Positions 1 through 9,712 of a stretch of 64,000 nt of DNA are shown here, one piece after another. The position numbers were made by a program, and so were the translations under genes. Position 1 is the first letter of the stretch. Every line of letters starts with the position of its first letter. The stretch covers positions 15,542 to 79,541 of the forward strand of contig CAZAOY010000003.1 in NCBI GenBank assembly GCA_964486925.1. The letters are read 5' to 3'. Under the pieces are notes generated by a model. That model saw only the letters and a program-made list of their open reading frames with translations, was not told the origin of the DNA and made no database searches. The stretch is from CAZAOY01 sp964486925 (GTDB taxonomy: Bacteria > Bacillota > Clostridia > Oscillospirales > Ruminococcaceae).

Positions 1-1
1 G

Positions 2-472
2 CAGTATCGTGATATCGTTATTAATATAAGAAAGCATTTTGATAACCCTTCAATCACTACCGATATTATGGTAGGCTTTGCAGGGGAAACAGAGGAAGAG
101 TTTGAAGCAACCAAAGCATTTGTAAAGGAGATTGCCTTTGCGAAGATGCATGTGTTTACCTATTCAATTAGGGAAAAGACCAAGGCGGCGACCTTTCCCG
201 ACCAGGTGTCAGAACAGATTAAGGATAAGCGTGCTAAAGAGATGGCGCTAATCGATAGAGAGCTACAAAGGAACTTCTTAGACAAACAGGTAGGCAGAAG
301 CTGTACCGTTTTGTTTGAGAACAAAAGCGAGGGGGATTTTTGGTTTGGATACACCAAAAACTACACCCTAGTATGTGCAGAGTCAAAAACACCGATAAAT
401 GGGCAGATTTATACGGTGGATTTAATAGAAGCGGCAGATCAGCATTGTGTTTCGTTGATTAATTTACGCTAA
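2..472 (+). CDS. mtaB: tRNA threonylcarbamoyladenosine methylthiotransferase MtaB, C-terminal part
   Basis: The reading frame is open from the left edge, so this is the 3' end of a longer gene; about 156 residues are visible. The first stretch reads SITTDIMVGFAGETEEEF, which matches the ITTD(I)IVGFPGET segment at the end of the radical-SAM barrel in methylthiotransferases. It is followed by the MHVFTYS-R-TKAA segment typical of MtaB/YqeV and a C-terminal TRAM-like beta region that binds tRNA (GYTKNY). MtaB adds a methylthio group to t6A37 of tRNAs decoding ANN codons, using two iron-sulfur clusters and SAM. The cluster-binding cysteines lie outside the window. MiaB is the alternative, but the C-terminal wording fits MtaB better. 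The next gene, purL, is 78 nt downstream. Confidence 0.88.
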   Translation, partial: QYRDIVINIRKHFDNPSITTDIMVGFAGETEEEFEATKAFVKEIAFAKMHVFTYSIREKTKAATFPDQVSEQIKDKRAKEMALIDRELQRNFLDKQVGRSCTVLFENKSEGDFWFGYTKNYTLVCAESKTPINGQIYTVDLIEAADQHCVSLINLR

Positions 473-550
473 TATAGATTTATTTGTATTAAATATGGAT
501 CTATCTGTAAAGTATGAATAGGTTTGTATTAAGGAATAGGGAGAGAAGAT

Positions 551-3500
551 ATGTCAGTATTTCGCATTTATGTTGAAAAGAAAAGCGAGTTTGCAGCGCA
601 GGCAAAGGGAGTTTTAGCGGATATTAAATCATCACTTTCACTGCAAAGCCTTACAGGACTTCGCATTATTAACCGTTACGACGTACAAGGGATTACAAAG
701 GAGAACTTTGATAAGGCGGTATCGATTGTGTTTAGCGAGCCTACCGTTGATGATGTGTCCTACGAGCTTCCTACCTTAGGGGAGGATGAGCGGTTGTTTG
801 CTGTGGAGTATCTGCCAGGGCAGTTTGATCAGCGGGCGGATTCCTGCGAGCAGTGTATCCAGCTACTGGTGCAGGGTGAGCGTCCTGTAGTTAAGAATGC
901 TAGGCTCTACCTGTTTTCGGGCAAGCTAAGCGACAGAGAGTTTACAAAGGTTAAGGAATACCTTGTAAACCCAGTTGAGTCCAGAGCCGCGTCTTTAGAG
1001 GTGGTGGATGACCTGACTGCGCACTATGAGATACCTACTACTGTGGCAACCTTAGAGGGGTTTATCGGCTATTCAAAGGAACGGCTTAACGAGTTTTTAT
1101 CGGAATACGGGCTTGCTATGGATCTTGACGACATCCTATTCTGCCAAGGATACTTCGCTAATGAAGAAAAAAGAGATCCAACCATTACCGAGATACGCAT
1201 GATTGACACCTACTGGTCAGACCACTGCCGACATACCACCTTCTCAACAAATATCGATAACATAACTATAGAAAACCCTTACATTAACGACACCTTTAAC
1301 GAGTATAAAAAGGTGCGCGACGAGCTTTACAAGGACAGAAACGACAAACCCATAACGCTAATGGATATGGCAACTATCGGGGCTAAGTGGCTTAAAAAGC
1401 AGGGACTGCTAAACGACCTTGACGAATCGGAGGAGATTAACGCCTGTTCGGTTAAGATTAAGGTTGAGGTTGAGGGCGGGCATGAGGACTGGCTTCTTAT
1501 GTTTAAGAATGAAACCCACAACCACCCGACCGAGATCGAGCCCTTTGGTGGTGCGGCGACCTGCTTAGGCGGGGCGATACGAGATCCGCTTTCGGGAAGG
1601 TCATACGTATATCAAGCTATGAGGGTAACAGGGGCGGCAGATCCGTTTGTACCGATGAGCGAAACGGTTCGCGGTAAGCTTCCGCAGAGGAAGATTATTA
1701 AAGGTGCGGCGGACGGATACAGCTCCTACGGCAACCAGATAGGGTTAGCTACGGGGCATGTAGCGGAGATCTATCACCCTGGGTATGTGGCAAAGCGTAT
1801 GGAGATTGGTGCGGTTATCGGGGCAGCACCTATAGAGAATGTGGTGCGTGAGGTGCCTTGCGACGGCGACGTGGTTATACTGCTTGGCGGTAAGACTGGT
1901 CGGGACGGGTGCGGCGGTGCTACCGGTTCGTCTAAATCCCATACCTTAGAGTCCCTTGAAAGCTGTGGTGCAGAGGTGCAAAAGGGTAACCCGCCAGAGG
2001 AGCGTAAGCTTCAGCGGCTATTTAGGAAGAAAGAGGTTACCAGTCTGATTAAACGCTGTAACGACTTTGGTGCAGGTGGGATATCGGTTGCTATCGGAGA
2101 GCTTGCCGATGGTTTGGAGATTGAACTTGATAGGGTGCCAAAGAAGTATGACGGGTTAGACGGCACAGAGCTTGCTATCTCGGAATCACAAGAACGTATG
2201 GCGTGCGTTGTGGCGAAGGAGGATGCCGACCGCTTTATCAAGGCGGCGAACGAAGAGAACATCCAAGCGACGTTGGTAGCGACGGTTACCGCTACACCAC
2301 GGTTACGGATGAACTGGGAGGGCAGGCGTATCGTTGACCTAGCTAGGTCATTCCTAAACTCAAACGGTGCTACTAAGGTTACCGATGTTAAGGTAACGGC
2401 AGTATCGGGAGAGGTTATCAAAAAGACCACCCTAACAAATACACAATCCGACTGGGAACGTCATCTGTCGGATCTGAATATAGCCTCCCAAAAGGGGCTT
2501 GTGGAGCATTTTGACTCCACAATCGGGGCGAGGACGGTGCTAATGCCGTTTGGCGGGGAGTATCAGCTAACCCCATCCCAGAGCATGGTAGCTAAGATTC
2601 CGGTTGAGGGCAAGGAAACCTCCACCTGCTCGGTTATGTCCTATGGATTTAATCCGTATATCAGCGAGGCAAGCCCATACCACGGCGCTATCTATGCGGT
2701 GGTTGAATCGGTTGCTAAGGTGGTAGCGGTTGGGGGAGATCACGAGCAGTGCTGGTTGACCTTCCAAGAATACTTTGAGCGGACAAAGAACGACCCTACA
2801 CGTTGGGGCAAGCCGTTTAGTGCGCTGCTCGGTGCGCTAAAGGCTCAGTGGGAGCTTTCCATCGGTTCAATCGGCGGTAAGGACTCCATGTCGGGAACGT
2901 TTGAGGATATCGATGTTCCGCCTACCTTAGTGTCCTTTGCGGTGTCGCTGGCGGACAGCGGGATGGTTGTATCCAACGAGATTAAGCAGATTGGAAGCAC
3001 TCTTGCGATAATTTTACCTAAATATGACGAGAACGGTATCCCTGATTTTGCCGACCTTAAATCGATATTCTCGATGGTTAGGGAGCTTATCGCTAAGGGG
3101 TATGCCGACAGCGTACAGGCGATAACCTACGGTGGGTTATCCGAGAGTCTATTTAAGATGTGCCTTGGTAATCGGTTTGGGGTAAAGCTTAACACGGCGA
3201 TTGATAACGAGGTTATGTTTAACCCTTGCTACGGCGGGTTTGTAATCGAGTTTTCCAACACCAAAAAGATTCCTGAATGTATGACCGTTATCGGGAAAAC
3301 TACCTCTAAGTACTACATCTTCTCCGCTTTGGATGGGTTTGCAATCGATCTTAAGAAGGTAACTCGTGCCTACGAAAACCGTATGGAGGAGATCTTCCCG
3401 TACCAGTCCGCAAGGACAAGGTCGGAGTATCCGCTCTCAAAGGCGAGATACAAGCTTCCTAAGTCACAGCGTTTATCCTCTCCTATCAAGGTAGCGTCCC

Positions 3501-4297
3501 CACGGGTGCTAATCCCTGTATTCCCAGGCACAAACTGCGAATACGATACCGCAATGGCATTCCAGCAGGCAGGTGGTAAGGCAGAGGTTTTTGTAATAAA
3601 CACCCTATCCCACGCAAGCATTACCGAGTCGGTTGACCGTTTTGCAAAGCTACTGGACAACAGCCAAATTTTAATGCTACCGGGCGGATTCTCTGGCGGG
3701 GATGAGCCGGACGGTTCAGCAAAGTTTATCTGTGCATTCCTAAGAAACCCACAGATTAAGGAAGCTATCGATAACCTTTTATTAAACCGTGACGGCTTAG
3801 CATTGGGTATCTGCAACGGTTTCCAAGCGCTTATCAAGCTAGGGTTAGTTCCATGCGGCAGGATTACCGATATTACCGAGGATTCTCCGACCCTAACCTT
3901 TAATACCATTAACCGTCACCAGTCGATGATGGTAAGCACAAGGATTGCTTCCAACAAGTCACCATGGCTGTATAACACCAATGTAGGGGACACCCATACA
4001 ATTCCAATCTCCCACGGTGAGGGAAGGTTTGTGGCGAGCAACAAGACGATAAACAAGATGATTGAAAACGGTCAGATTGCAACCCAGTACATTAACCTTG
4101 ACAGCGAGCCTACCTATGATCTTAGATTTAATCCAAACGGCTCTGTCTATGCTATCGAGGGTATCACCTCTCCGGACGGCAGGGTACTAGGTAAGATGGG
4201 ACACAGCGAGCGTATCGGCAAGGATATCTGCAAAAATGTGGAAGGGTTTAAGGATCAGCTAATCTTTAAATCCGGGGTCGAATACTTTACCAAATAG
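551..4297 (+). CDS. purL: phosphoribosylformylglycinamidine synthase (single-chain, large PurL)
   Basis: This 1248-residue protein makes FGAM from FGAR, glutamine and ATP, the fourth step of purine synthesis. It is the large one-chain type, with both PurL-like and PurQ-like functions in one polypeptide. The synthetase half shows DTYWSDHCRHTTF near residue 220 and FKNETHNHPTEIEPFGGAATC near 320. The C-terminal glutaminase domain has LPGGFSGGDEPDG, the nucleophile Cys1088 in GICNGFQAL, and the His1155 and Glu1157 pair in SHGEGRF. Length and domain order fit the clostridial clade of full-length enzymes (about 1230-1260 residues). The start is supported by GGGAGAGAAGAT before ATG. No other purine genes are adjacent, and a hairpin terminator follows the stop. 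Confidence 0.97.
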   Translation: MSVFRIYVEKKSEFAAQAKGVLADIKSSLSLQSLTGLRIINRYDVQGITKENFDKAVSIVFSEPTVDDVSYELPTLGEDERLFAVEYLPGQFDQRADSCEQCIQLLVQGERPVVKNARLYLFSGKLSDREFTKVKEYLVNPVESRAASLEVVDDLTAHYEIPTTVATLEGFIGYSKERLNEFLSEYGLAMDLDDILFCQGYFANEEKRDPTITEIRMIDTYWSDHCRHTTFSTNIDNITIENPYINDTFNEYKKVRDELYKDRNDKPITLMDMATIGAKWLKKQGLLNDLDESEEINACSVKIKVEVEGGHEDWLLMFKNETHNHPTEIEPFGGAATCLGGAIRDPLSGRSYVYQAMRVTGAADPFVPMSETVRGKLPQRKIIKGAADGYSSYGNQIGLATGHVAEIYHPGYVAKRMEIGAVIGAAPIENVVREVPCDGDVVILLGGKTGRDGCGGATGSSKSHTLESLESCGAEVQKGNPPEERKLQRLFRKKEVTSLIKRCNDFGAGGISVAIGELADGLEIELDRVPKKYDGLDGTELAISESQERMACVVAKEDADRFIKAANEENIQATLVATVTATPRLRMNWEGRRIVDLARSFLNSNGATKVTDVKVTAVSGEVIKKTTLTNTQSDWERHLSDLNIASQKGLVEHFDSTIGARTVLMPFGGEYQLTPSQSMVAKIPVEGKETSTCSVMSYGFNPYISEASPYHGAIYAVVESVAKVVAVGGDHEQCWLTFQEYFERTKNDPTRWGKPFSALLGALKAQWELSIGSIGGKDSMSGTFEDIDVPPTLVSFAVSLADSGMVVSNEIKQIGSTLAIILPKYDENGIPDFADLKSIFSMVRELIAKGYADSVQAITYGGLSESLFKMCLGNRFGVKLNTAIDNEVMFNPCYGGFVIEFSNTKKIPECMTVIGKTTSKYYIFSALDGFAIDLKKVTRAYENRMEEIFPYQSARTRSEYPLSKARYKLPKSQRLSSPIKVASPRVLIPVFPGTNCEYDTAMAFQQAGGKAEVFVINTLSHASITESVDRFAKLLDNSQILMLPGGFSGGDEPDGSAKFICAFLRNPQIKEAIDNLLLNRDGLALGICNGFQALIKLGLVPCGRITDITEDSPTLTFNTINRHQSMMVSTRIASNKSPWLYNTNVGDTHTIPISHGEGRFVASNKTINKMIENGQIATQYINLDSEPTYDLRFNPNGSVYAIEGITSPDGRVLGKMGHSERIGKDICKNVEGFKDQLIFKSGVEYFTK

Positions 4298-4341
4298 CAG
4301 GTAAAAATTTGTATATTTAATGTATTTAATACATCATAATG

Positions 4342-4373
4342 TTTTACACCGATTTATATCGGTGTAAAATTTT
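4342..4373 (+). terminator. intrinsic terminator after purL
   Basis: A perfect 12-bp stem (TTTTACACCGAT at 4342-4353, pairing with 4358-4369) with a TTAT loop is followed by TTTT. It lies 45 nt after the purL stop. Confidence 0.85.
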
Positions 4374-4449
4374 GTGTAAGTTGCACAGAATATTTATCAC
4401 ATTTTTTTCACAATTAGCTCTTTAAATATAAACGAAAATATGTTATAAT

Positions 4450-4680
4450 AAACACATGGTAAGGAAGTCCGCACCACGACACGCATAAACCTAAATGAAT
4501 CGCACGAACCAGTCGCGCAATGCGCGCCCCTACAACAGCGTGTGTGAAAAACATGGGTTTGCCCACAATAACAGACCCACAGCGCAATGTGGGAACGAAA
4601 CCTTGTAACGCAACCTTGTAACGCATACAATGCGTTCCCTACGGTGGTGGGTTTATTGCATTTGTAGGGAATTAGCATGT
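4450..4680. repeat. intergenic mosaic of short palindromes and a tandem 13-mer
   Basis: This non-coding stretch, part of the 514-nt gap between purL and the ABC operon, holds several small repeat units. There is a GCGCGCATTGCGCG-type palindrome with GTAGGGG entry (minus orientation, 4514-4533) and a CCCACA/TGTGGG hairpin (4576-4593). AACCTTGTAACGC occurs twice in tandem (4599-4611 and 4612-4624), and an ACGCAT...ATGCGT palindrome ends in CCCTAC (4621-4642). The last unit is the same family as copies at 9733, 9809, 28227 and 60739. A TATAAT at 4444-4449 with a weak TTTAAA 17 bp upstream could be the promoter of the following operon. Confidence 0.7.
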
Positions 4681-4811
4681 AAGCTGTGTTATGGTACAGG
4701 CTAAGCGATAGGTTTAGCAAGATTAAACAAAGGCAATTATCTGTAGTTTTGTGGTATTCTGGCAAAATCTGCATTAAGATACGGATGAAAATAAAAATTG
4801 GAGGTTTTTTG

Positions 4812-5894
4812 ATGATAGAGGTTAAAAATCTCACCAAGCAGTATGGGAACAAGCTAGCGGTTGATAATGTTTCATTTACTGTACAAAAGGGTGAAATTTT
4901 AGGATTTTTAGGGCCAAACGGTGCCGGAAAATCAACGACGATGAACATACTAACAGGTTATCTCTCCTCAACAGATGGTACTGTAAAGATAGGGGAGTAC
5001 GATATCCTTGATAATCCCCTTGAGGCGAAGAAGATAATCGGGTATCTGCCCGAGCAACCGCCGTTATACCTTGATATGACGGTTATGGAGTATCTAAACT
5101 TTATCTACGACCTTAAAAAGGTGAAGATCCCTCGCAAAGCCCATCTAGACGAGATCTGTAACACCGTTAAGATAACCGATGTTAACAAGCGGGTTATCAA
5201 AAACCTATCCAAGGGGTACAAGCAACGTGTAGGGCTAGCGGGAGCGCTTATCGGTAACCCCGATGTGTTAATCCTTGACGAGCCTACCGTAGGGTTAGAC
5301 CCAAAGCAGATTATCGAAATTAGAAATCTTATCAAAAACTTTAGCCACAAGCATACGGTAATCCTATCCTCCCACATTCTAAGCGAGGTGCAGGCTATCT
5401 GTGACAAGGTGGTTATCATCAATAAAGGCAAGATTATCGCTAACGATACCGCCTCAAACCTATCAAGCAAGCTCTCCACCGACAGACGTTACACCGTGCG
5501 TATTGCGGGACCTGAAGCGGAGGTGTTAAAGCTTCTTCACGGGTTATCACATATCGCCGAGATTGTGCCGCTTGGTAAACGTGAGACCGGTGCGTATGAG
5601 TACACCATCGAAGCAGAGGAAGGGTACGACTTTAGAAAGGACATGTTCCATCGTCTGGCGGAAAGAAACTGGCCTATCCTATCGCTTAAGAGCCATGAGC
5701 TTACACTAGAGGATATCTTCCTACAGCTTATAAGCGGCGAATACCGACCAGAGGATCACCCGTCTTTAGTTCCAGAAGCAGAGGATACTAGTGAGGACGG
5801 TTTAGACGAAGCAGACGAGGATAATACACAAGACAAAGCCGAATCAGCTACCGACGAAGCTACAAGCAATACCGATGATGGAGGGGAAAGATAA
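4812..5894 (+). CDS. ABC transporter ATP-binding protein, GldA/NatA type
   Basis: This is the nucleotide-binding subunit (360 residues) of an ABC-2 type transporter. It shows Walker A GPNGAGKST (residues 34-42), signature LSKGYKQR (132-139), Walker B VLILDEPT (152-159) and an SSHIL switch histidine near 187. Start 4812 is chosen because TTGGAGG sits just upstream; the frame is open further up, but nothing there looks like protein or has a ribosome site. The C-terminal 35 or so residues are an unusual Asp/Glu-rich tail beyond the normal domain. The permease start overlaps its stop by one base (TAATG). With the next three genes it forms the set known from Bacteroidetes gliding loci (GldA-GldF-GldG), which is widespread in Firmicutes with unknown cargo. 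Confidence 0.92.
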   Translation: MIEVKNLTKQYGNKLAVDNVSFTVQKGEILGFLGPNGAGKSTTMNILTGYLSSTDGTVKIGEYDILDNPLEAKKIIGYLPEQPPLYLDMTVMEYLNFIYDLKKVKIPRKAHLDEICNTVKITDVNKRVIKNLSKGYKQRVGLAGALIGNPDVLILDEPTVGLDPKQIIEIRNLIKNFSHKHTVILSSHILSEVQAICDKVVIINKGKIIANDTASNLSSKLSTDRRYTVRIAGPEAEVLKLLHGLSHIAEIVPLGKRETGAYEYTIEAEEGYDFRKDMFHRLAERNWPILSLKSHELTLEDIFLQLISGEYRPEDHPSLVPEAEDTSEDGLDEADEDNTQDKAESATDEATSNTDDGGER

Positions 5895-6595
5895 TGTCAG
5901 CAATACTAAAAAAAGAGCTTAAAACCTACTTTTCTTCGCCAATAGGGTATATCTTTATAGCGGTACTATTCTTCTTTGGCGGGCAGAGCTTTGCGATGGT
6001 AATCCAAAGCAACAGCGCTTATCTGTCATACATATTTAACTCACTCTTTACCATTGTAATATTTCTAATCCCTGTGCTTACAATGCGGCTTATGAGCGAG
6101 GATAAAAAGCTAAAGACAGATCAGCTTTTACTAACCTCACCTGTTAGCATTGGCGGGATTGTAATCGGTAAATTTCTAGCGGCATTTATGGTGTTTTTAA
6201 TCAGCATGGTACAGTTTGTGCTATACTTTTTAATACTAGCGTCCCTTACAAAGCCGGACTGGAACATCTTCCTTGGAAACTTTGTAGGGCTAGCACTCCT
6301 TGGCGGTGCTTTAATCTCAATCGGGCTGTTTATCTCCTCTATGACCGAAAGTCAAGTTATCTCGGCAATCGGCTGTCTGGCGGTAATGCTTCTTATCTTC
6401 CTATTTGACCAGATAGCGTCAGCAATTCCGATTGTGTTTATCAGCAACATCTTTAAAGACCTTTCTTTTACATCACGTTATCAAGATTTCGTTAATGGAA
6501 TACTAAACATCTCTCATGTTGTATTCTTCCTAAGCATAATAGTGGCTTTTAACTTCTTGACTATCAGAGTATTAGAAAAGAAACGTTGGGGTTAA
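5894..6595 (+). CDS. ABC-2 type permease, GldF-like
   Basis: This 233-residue integral membrane protein begins MSAILKKELKTYFSSPIGYIF, the usual N-terminus of the ABC-2/GldF permease family. About six hydrophobic segments follow, with the characteristic TMRLMSEDKK-LKTDQLLLTSPV cytoplasmic loop between segments two and three. It would form the membrane channel powered by the preceding ATPase. It overlaps that gene by one nucleotide and precedes the GldG-like gene by 13 nt, so it is translationally linked. The substrate is unknown; members of the family are usually annotated only as gliding-motility-type or multi-copper-type permeases. Confidence 0.9.
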   Translation: MSAILKKELKTYFSSPIGYIFIAVLFFFGGQSFAMVIQSNSAYLSYIFNSLFTIVIFLIPVLTMRLMSEDKKLKTDQLLLTSPVSIGGIVIGKFLAAFMVFLISMVQFVLYFLILASLTKPDWNIFLGNFVGLALLGGALISIGLFISSMTESQVISAIGCLAVMLLIFLFDQIASAIPIVFISNIFKDLSFTSRYQDFVNGILNISHVVFFLSIIVAFNFLTIRVLEKKRWG

Positions 6596-6608
6596 GAAAG
6601 GGGTAAAT

Positions 6609-8054
6609 ATGAAAAAATTAGGATATTTTAGTAGTCGCAGGTTTAAGCACGGCTCACTTGCTACTATTATTACAGTGCTGTTTTTAGCGGCACTTTTGGT
6701 GGTTAACATAATCGCCACTCTACTTCTAAAGCGGTTTCCGCTAAACATCGACCTGTCGAGCGACAGCCGTTTTGGGCTTACTGCCGAATCGGTAAACTAT
6801 GTTAAGGATCTTAAAAAAGAGATTAAGGTATATGTCTGCGCAAAGGAATCAGACTTTGAATCGGCGAATGAGATGTATAAACAGGCTTACGAGGTTATCA
6901 CAAGCTATACAAAGCATAACCCACGTATAACCATAGAGTTTGTTGATCTTATTAAAAACCCTACCTTTGCACAAAAATTCCCGCTAGAAACGCTAAATGC
7001 GGCGGATATTATTGTATCATCGGGTAAGAGGTATAAAAAGTTTTCCTCCTCTGATCTGTTTATCTCCACCCAGCTTGAATCAGGTACAAAGTATAGCTCT
7101 AAGGCTGAACAGGTTATGACCAGCGCTATCATGTATGTACTGGACGAAAACCCTACTAAAGCTATCGTGCTAAACATGGGAAGCAGTGATCTTGCACCGT
7201 TTGTGGAGCTTCTATCGAGCAACAACTTTGAGATAGTACAGCAAAACCTACTATCCGAGGATCTGGATAAGTCCGCTACCATGGTGGTACTCCCTCCTTT
7301 AAAGGCGGATCTTACCCCACAAGAGATTAAAAAGTTAGATGATTTCCTATCAAACGACGATAACTTTGATAAGACTTTAATCTACGTACCGTCACTTGAT
7401 ACACCAAACTTCCCAAACATTGATGAGTATCTGGCTGAATGGGGGCTTAAGGTTTCTCCTTCCGTTGTAATGGAAACAAACCAAAACAACGCAGTTAACG
7501 ACATGTTTAACGTAATAAACCAGATCGATAACGAAAAGTACACCGCTGACCTTAAGGACAGCTCAAAGCCATACATCACCCCGTATGCCCATCCAATCGA
7601 GCTAGTGTTCGACGCGTCTGGAAACCGTAAGACCGATGTGCTCGCTAAGACCGCTCCTACAACGATAGCAGTGCCTGCTAATGCGGACGAAAAATTTGAC
7701 CCGGGCAAGGCGACACAGCAAAGCTATAACACCATAGCCGCTTCTGCTAAGGCTAAGTTTGAGGGCACGACCCTTCATCAGTCAAACCTAATTATCTTTG
7801 GTTCTGAGTATTCGCTAGACCAGTCATTTATCCAGTACCAAGCTTTTAACAACGGTGATTATGTGGCCAACATTGCTTCTAAATCGGTAAACAAGAAGGA
7901 TGGTATCAGCATAGTACCAATCGATTTCTCCCAAAAGGCTATAGCAATAACCCCGGCACAAAAGCAGGGCTTTACAGTGTTCTTTATGATGGTGTTACCG
8001 CTATTAATCCTAATCGGGGGAGTTGTAGTATGGTTAAGGAGAAGATATAGATGA
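6609..8054 (+). CDS. GldG-like ABC-associated membrane protein
   Basis: This 481-residue protein has one N-terminal transmembrane segment (about residues 18-40) and one at the C-terminus (about 455-475, ending LRRRYR). A large presumably extracytoplasmic domain lies between them. LSSDSRFGLT followed by VNYVKDLKKEIKVYV matches the start of the GldG/ABC-type uncharacterized transport domain. MEEK-type start context AAAGGGGTAAAT supports ATG 6609. In this family the domain resembles an IFT52/GldG sugar-binding-like fold; its role as an accessory transport subunit is inferred from constant linkage to GldA and GldF. The stop overlaps the next start (ATGA). Confidence 0.88.
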   Translation: MKKLGYFSSRRFKHGSLATIITVLFLAALLVVNIIATLLLKRFPLNIDLSSDSRFGLTAESVNYVKDLKKEIKVYVCAKESDFESANEMYKQAYEVITSYTKHNPRITIEFVDLIKNPTFAQKFPLETLNAADIIVSSGKRYKKFSSSDLFISTQLESGTKYSSKAEQVMTSAIMYVLDENPTKAIVLNMGSSDLAPFVELLSSNNFEIVQQNLLSEDLDKSATMVVLPPLKADLTPQEIKKLDDFLSNDDNFDKTLIYVPSLDTPNFPNIDEYLAEWGLKVSPSVVMETNQNNAVNDMFNVINQIDNEKYTADLKDSSKPYITPYAHPIELVFDASGNRKTDVLAKTAPTTIAVPANADEKFDPGKATQQSYNTIAASAKAKFEGTTLHQSNLIIFGSEYSLDQSFIQYQAFNNGDYVANIASKSVNKKDGISIVPIDFSQKAIAITPAQKQGFTVFFMMVLPLLILIGGVVVWLRRRYR

Positions 8055-9526
8055 GTAAAAAGCTTAAAACCGTTGTTATCGGGTTTGGTATATTAATCCT
8101 TCTAGCCGGTGCAATGATTGCTTTGATGTATCTGCCGCAGGATAGTACCGCTAACAGCGAGGCGTCCAGTAGCTCCGAGATAGAACCTTTCGTGCTTTGC
8201 AGTATCCCTCGAGAGGAGATTACTAAGGTTATAGTCACCAATGAAACCGGAAGCTACGAGATTAACCGAATCGGTGAGGATCGTTATGGTATTAGTGAGT
8301 ACGAGGGATTATTCCAACTGCTTGAAAACTATTCTATGGCTATCTATTCGGCGTCGGAGGTAACCTCGGTAAACAAGGTATCGGAAAACTCCGATAATGC
8401 CGCGGATTTCGGGTTAGATAAGCCTAAGGCTAAGGTAAGCGTTGTATCTAAGGGTAAGACAATCGAGCTGTCATTCGGGATAAACTCCCCAGACGGCATG
8501 TACACCTATGTACAGGTAAAGGGGGATAACGCTATCTACGCTACCTCCGCCTCTACTGTGTCCTTTGCGTTTGAGGCTAAGGAATACTACCTAGACAGGG
8601 TGATAATCGAGCCGTTTAACAAGGAGGATCCAAAAACCATCCCGACGATCAATTCCTTTGAGGTATACCGTGAGGATCTTAAAAAGCCTATTAAGGTTAT
8701 AGCTCTTACCGACAAGGAGAAGGAGGAGGTTAAAAATACCGCTCCCGCTCCATACAAGATGGTAAGCCCGATAGAATCCTCTATGGCTACCACACCTAGT
8801 GAAAAGGCTATATTTAATCTGTTTGGTCTAACCGCTAAAGAGGTAGTAATGGCTAACCCGACCGAAGCAGATCTTAAGAAGTACGGCTTTACCGACACCT
8901 CCCCTAGGGCAGAGCTTTCCTACAACACAAACAAGCTAACCCTAATAGCGGGCAAGGGTATCGACAGCAACGAGGATAACGACGACTCCACCAAGGCGTT
9001 TGACCTGCACTACGTATATGTACCGCAGAACAAGATTATCTACAAGGTGGACACCGAAAGCATAACCTGGCTAAAGGTGACCCCAAGGCAGTTAATCTCC
9101 TCTATAGCGTATCTTGTGTACATTGGTGATCTGGACGGACTGGACTTTACGGTAAAGGGCAAGGAATACAAGTTTGACCTTAAGACCGTTAAGGATAAGG
9201 ATGACCGTGACGAAACCACCGTTAAGCGTGACGGCAAGGATGTTGATGTAGATAACTTTAAAAAGCTAATACAGCTAGCATTCGACACCCCTGTTGCGGA
9301 CATCTACGAGGGTGAGCCTATCACCTCCACCCCGATTGTATCGATGAAGTACCGTCTGTCAAGCGGCAAGACCGACATAGTAACCATCTACAAGCTAAGC
9401 GAGCGGATGGCAGTACTAGCGGTAAACGGTGTTCAAAAGTACACTGCACGTTTAGCATACGTTGACAAGCTAGAAAAAGAAATTCAAAATTTAATAAACG
9501 GCAAAGCCGTTACCACCGACTGGTAG
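8051..9526 (+). CDS. DUF4340 domain protein of the GldA/F/G operon
   Basis: This is a 491-residue protein with an N-terminal transmembrane anchor (about residues 7-27), a Ser-rich linker and a long extracytoplasmic beta-rich region. The SYEINRIGEDRYGISEYEG and DFGLDKPKAKVSV segments are typical of DUF4340, which is found almost only next to GldG-like genes. It overlaps gldG by 4 nt (ATGA), so the four genes are one operon ending in a strong terminator. Function is unknown; it probably completes an envelope complex whose energy comes from the ATPase. Repeated pairs of similar subdomains are suggested, but I did not align them. Confidence 0.85.
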   Translation: MSKKLKTVVIGFGILILLAGAMIALMYLPQDSTANSEASSSSEIEPFVLCSIPREEITKVIVTNETGSYEINRIGEDRYGISEYEGLFQLLENYSMAIYSASEVTSVNKVSENSDNAADFGLDKPKAKVSVVSKGKTIELSFGINSPDGMYTYVQVKGDNAIYATSASTVSFAFEAKEYYLDRVIIEPFNKEDPKTIPTINSFEVYREDLKKPIKVIALTDKEKEEVKNTAPAPYKMVSPIESSMATTPSEKAIFNLFGLTAKEVVMANPTEADLKKYGFTDTSPRAELSYNTNKLTLIAGKGIDSNEDNDDSTKAFDLHYVYVPQNKIIYKVDTESITWLKVTPRQLISSIAYLVYIGDLDGLDFTVKGKEYKFDLKTVKDKDDRDETTVKRDGKDVDVDNFKKLIQLAFDTPVADIYEGEPITSTPIVSMKYRLSSGKTDIVTIYKLSERMAVLAVNGVQKYTARLAYVDKLEKEIQNLINGKAVTTDW

Positions 9527-9548
9527 GTTTCGTTTGTCTATAATATTA

Positions 9549-9587
9549 GGCTGTTGCACAGGGCTGTGCAACAGCCTTGTTTTTTTG
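9549..9587 (+). terminator. intrinsic terminator of the GldA-DUF4340 operon
   Basis: A perfect 12-bp GC-rich stem (GGCTGTTGCACA at 9549-9560 with 9565-9576) and GGGC loop is followed by TTGTTTTTTT. Confidence 0.93.
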
Positions 9588-9712
9588 GTTTGGTTTATAT
9601 GGGTTACACCCACGTATTTTAAACATGTGCGTCCAGTTTGTACGTTTTAATCTGGTCAGGTGTCCGTTTTTGTTTTTTGTCTATGGGGTAATGGATTTTA
9701 GGGTTTATGATT

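Noticed and set aside
473..550. Purine riboswitch before purL
   Set aside because: The 78-nt spacer is too short and lacks the purine-aptamer loops; no promoter was evident.
2011..3909. Long antisense open frames inside purL
   Set aside because: They are shadows of purL codon usage, without ribosome sites or recognisable domains.
4686..4811. Longer N-terminus for the GldA-like ATPase
   Set aside because: The added residues are not protein-like and the only good ribosome site is directly before ATG 4812.
4397..4948. Minus-strand open frame of 183 codons between purL and the ABC operon
   Set aside because: It crosses the palindromic repeats and the start of the real ATPase gene, has no ribosome site and no protein-like pattern.
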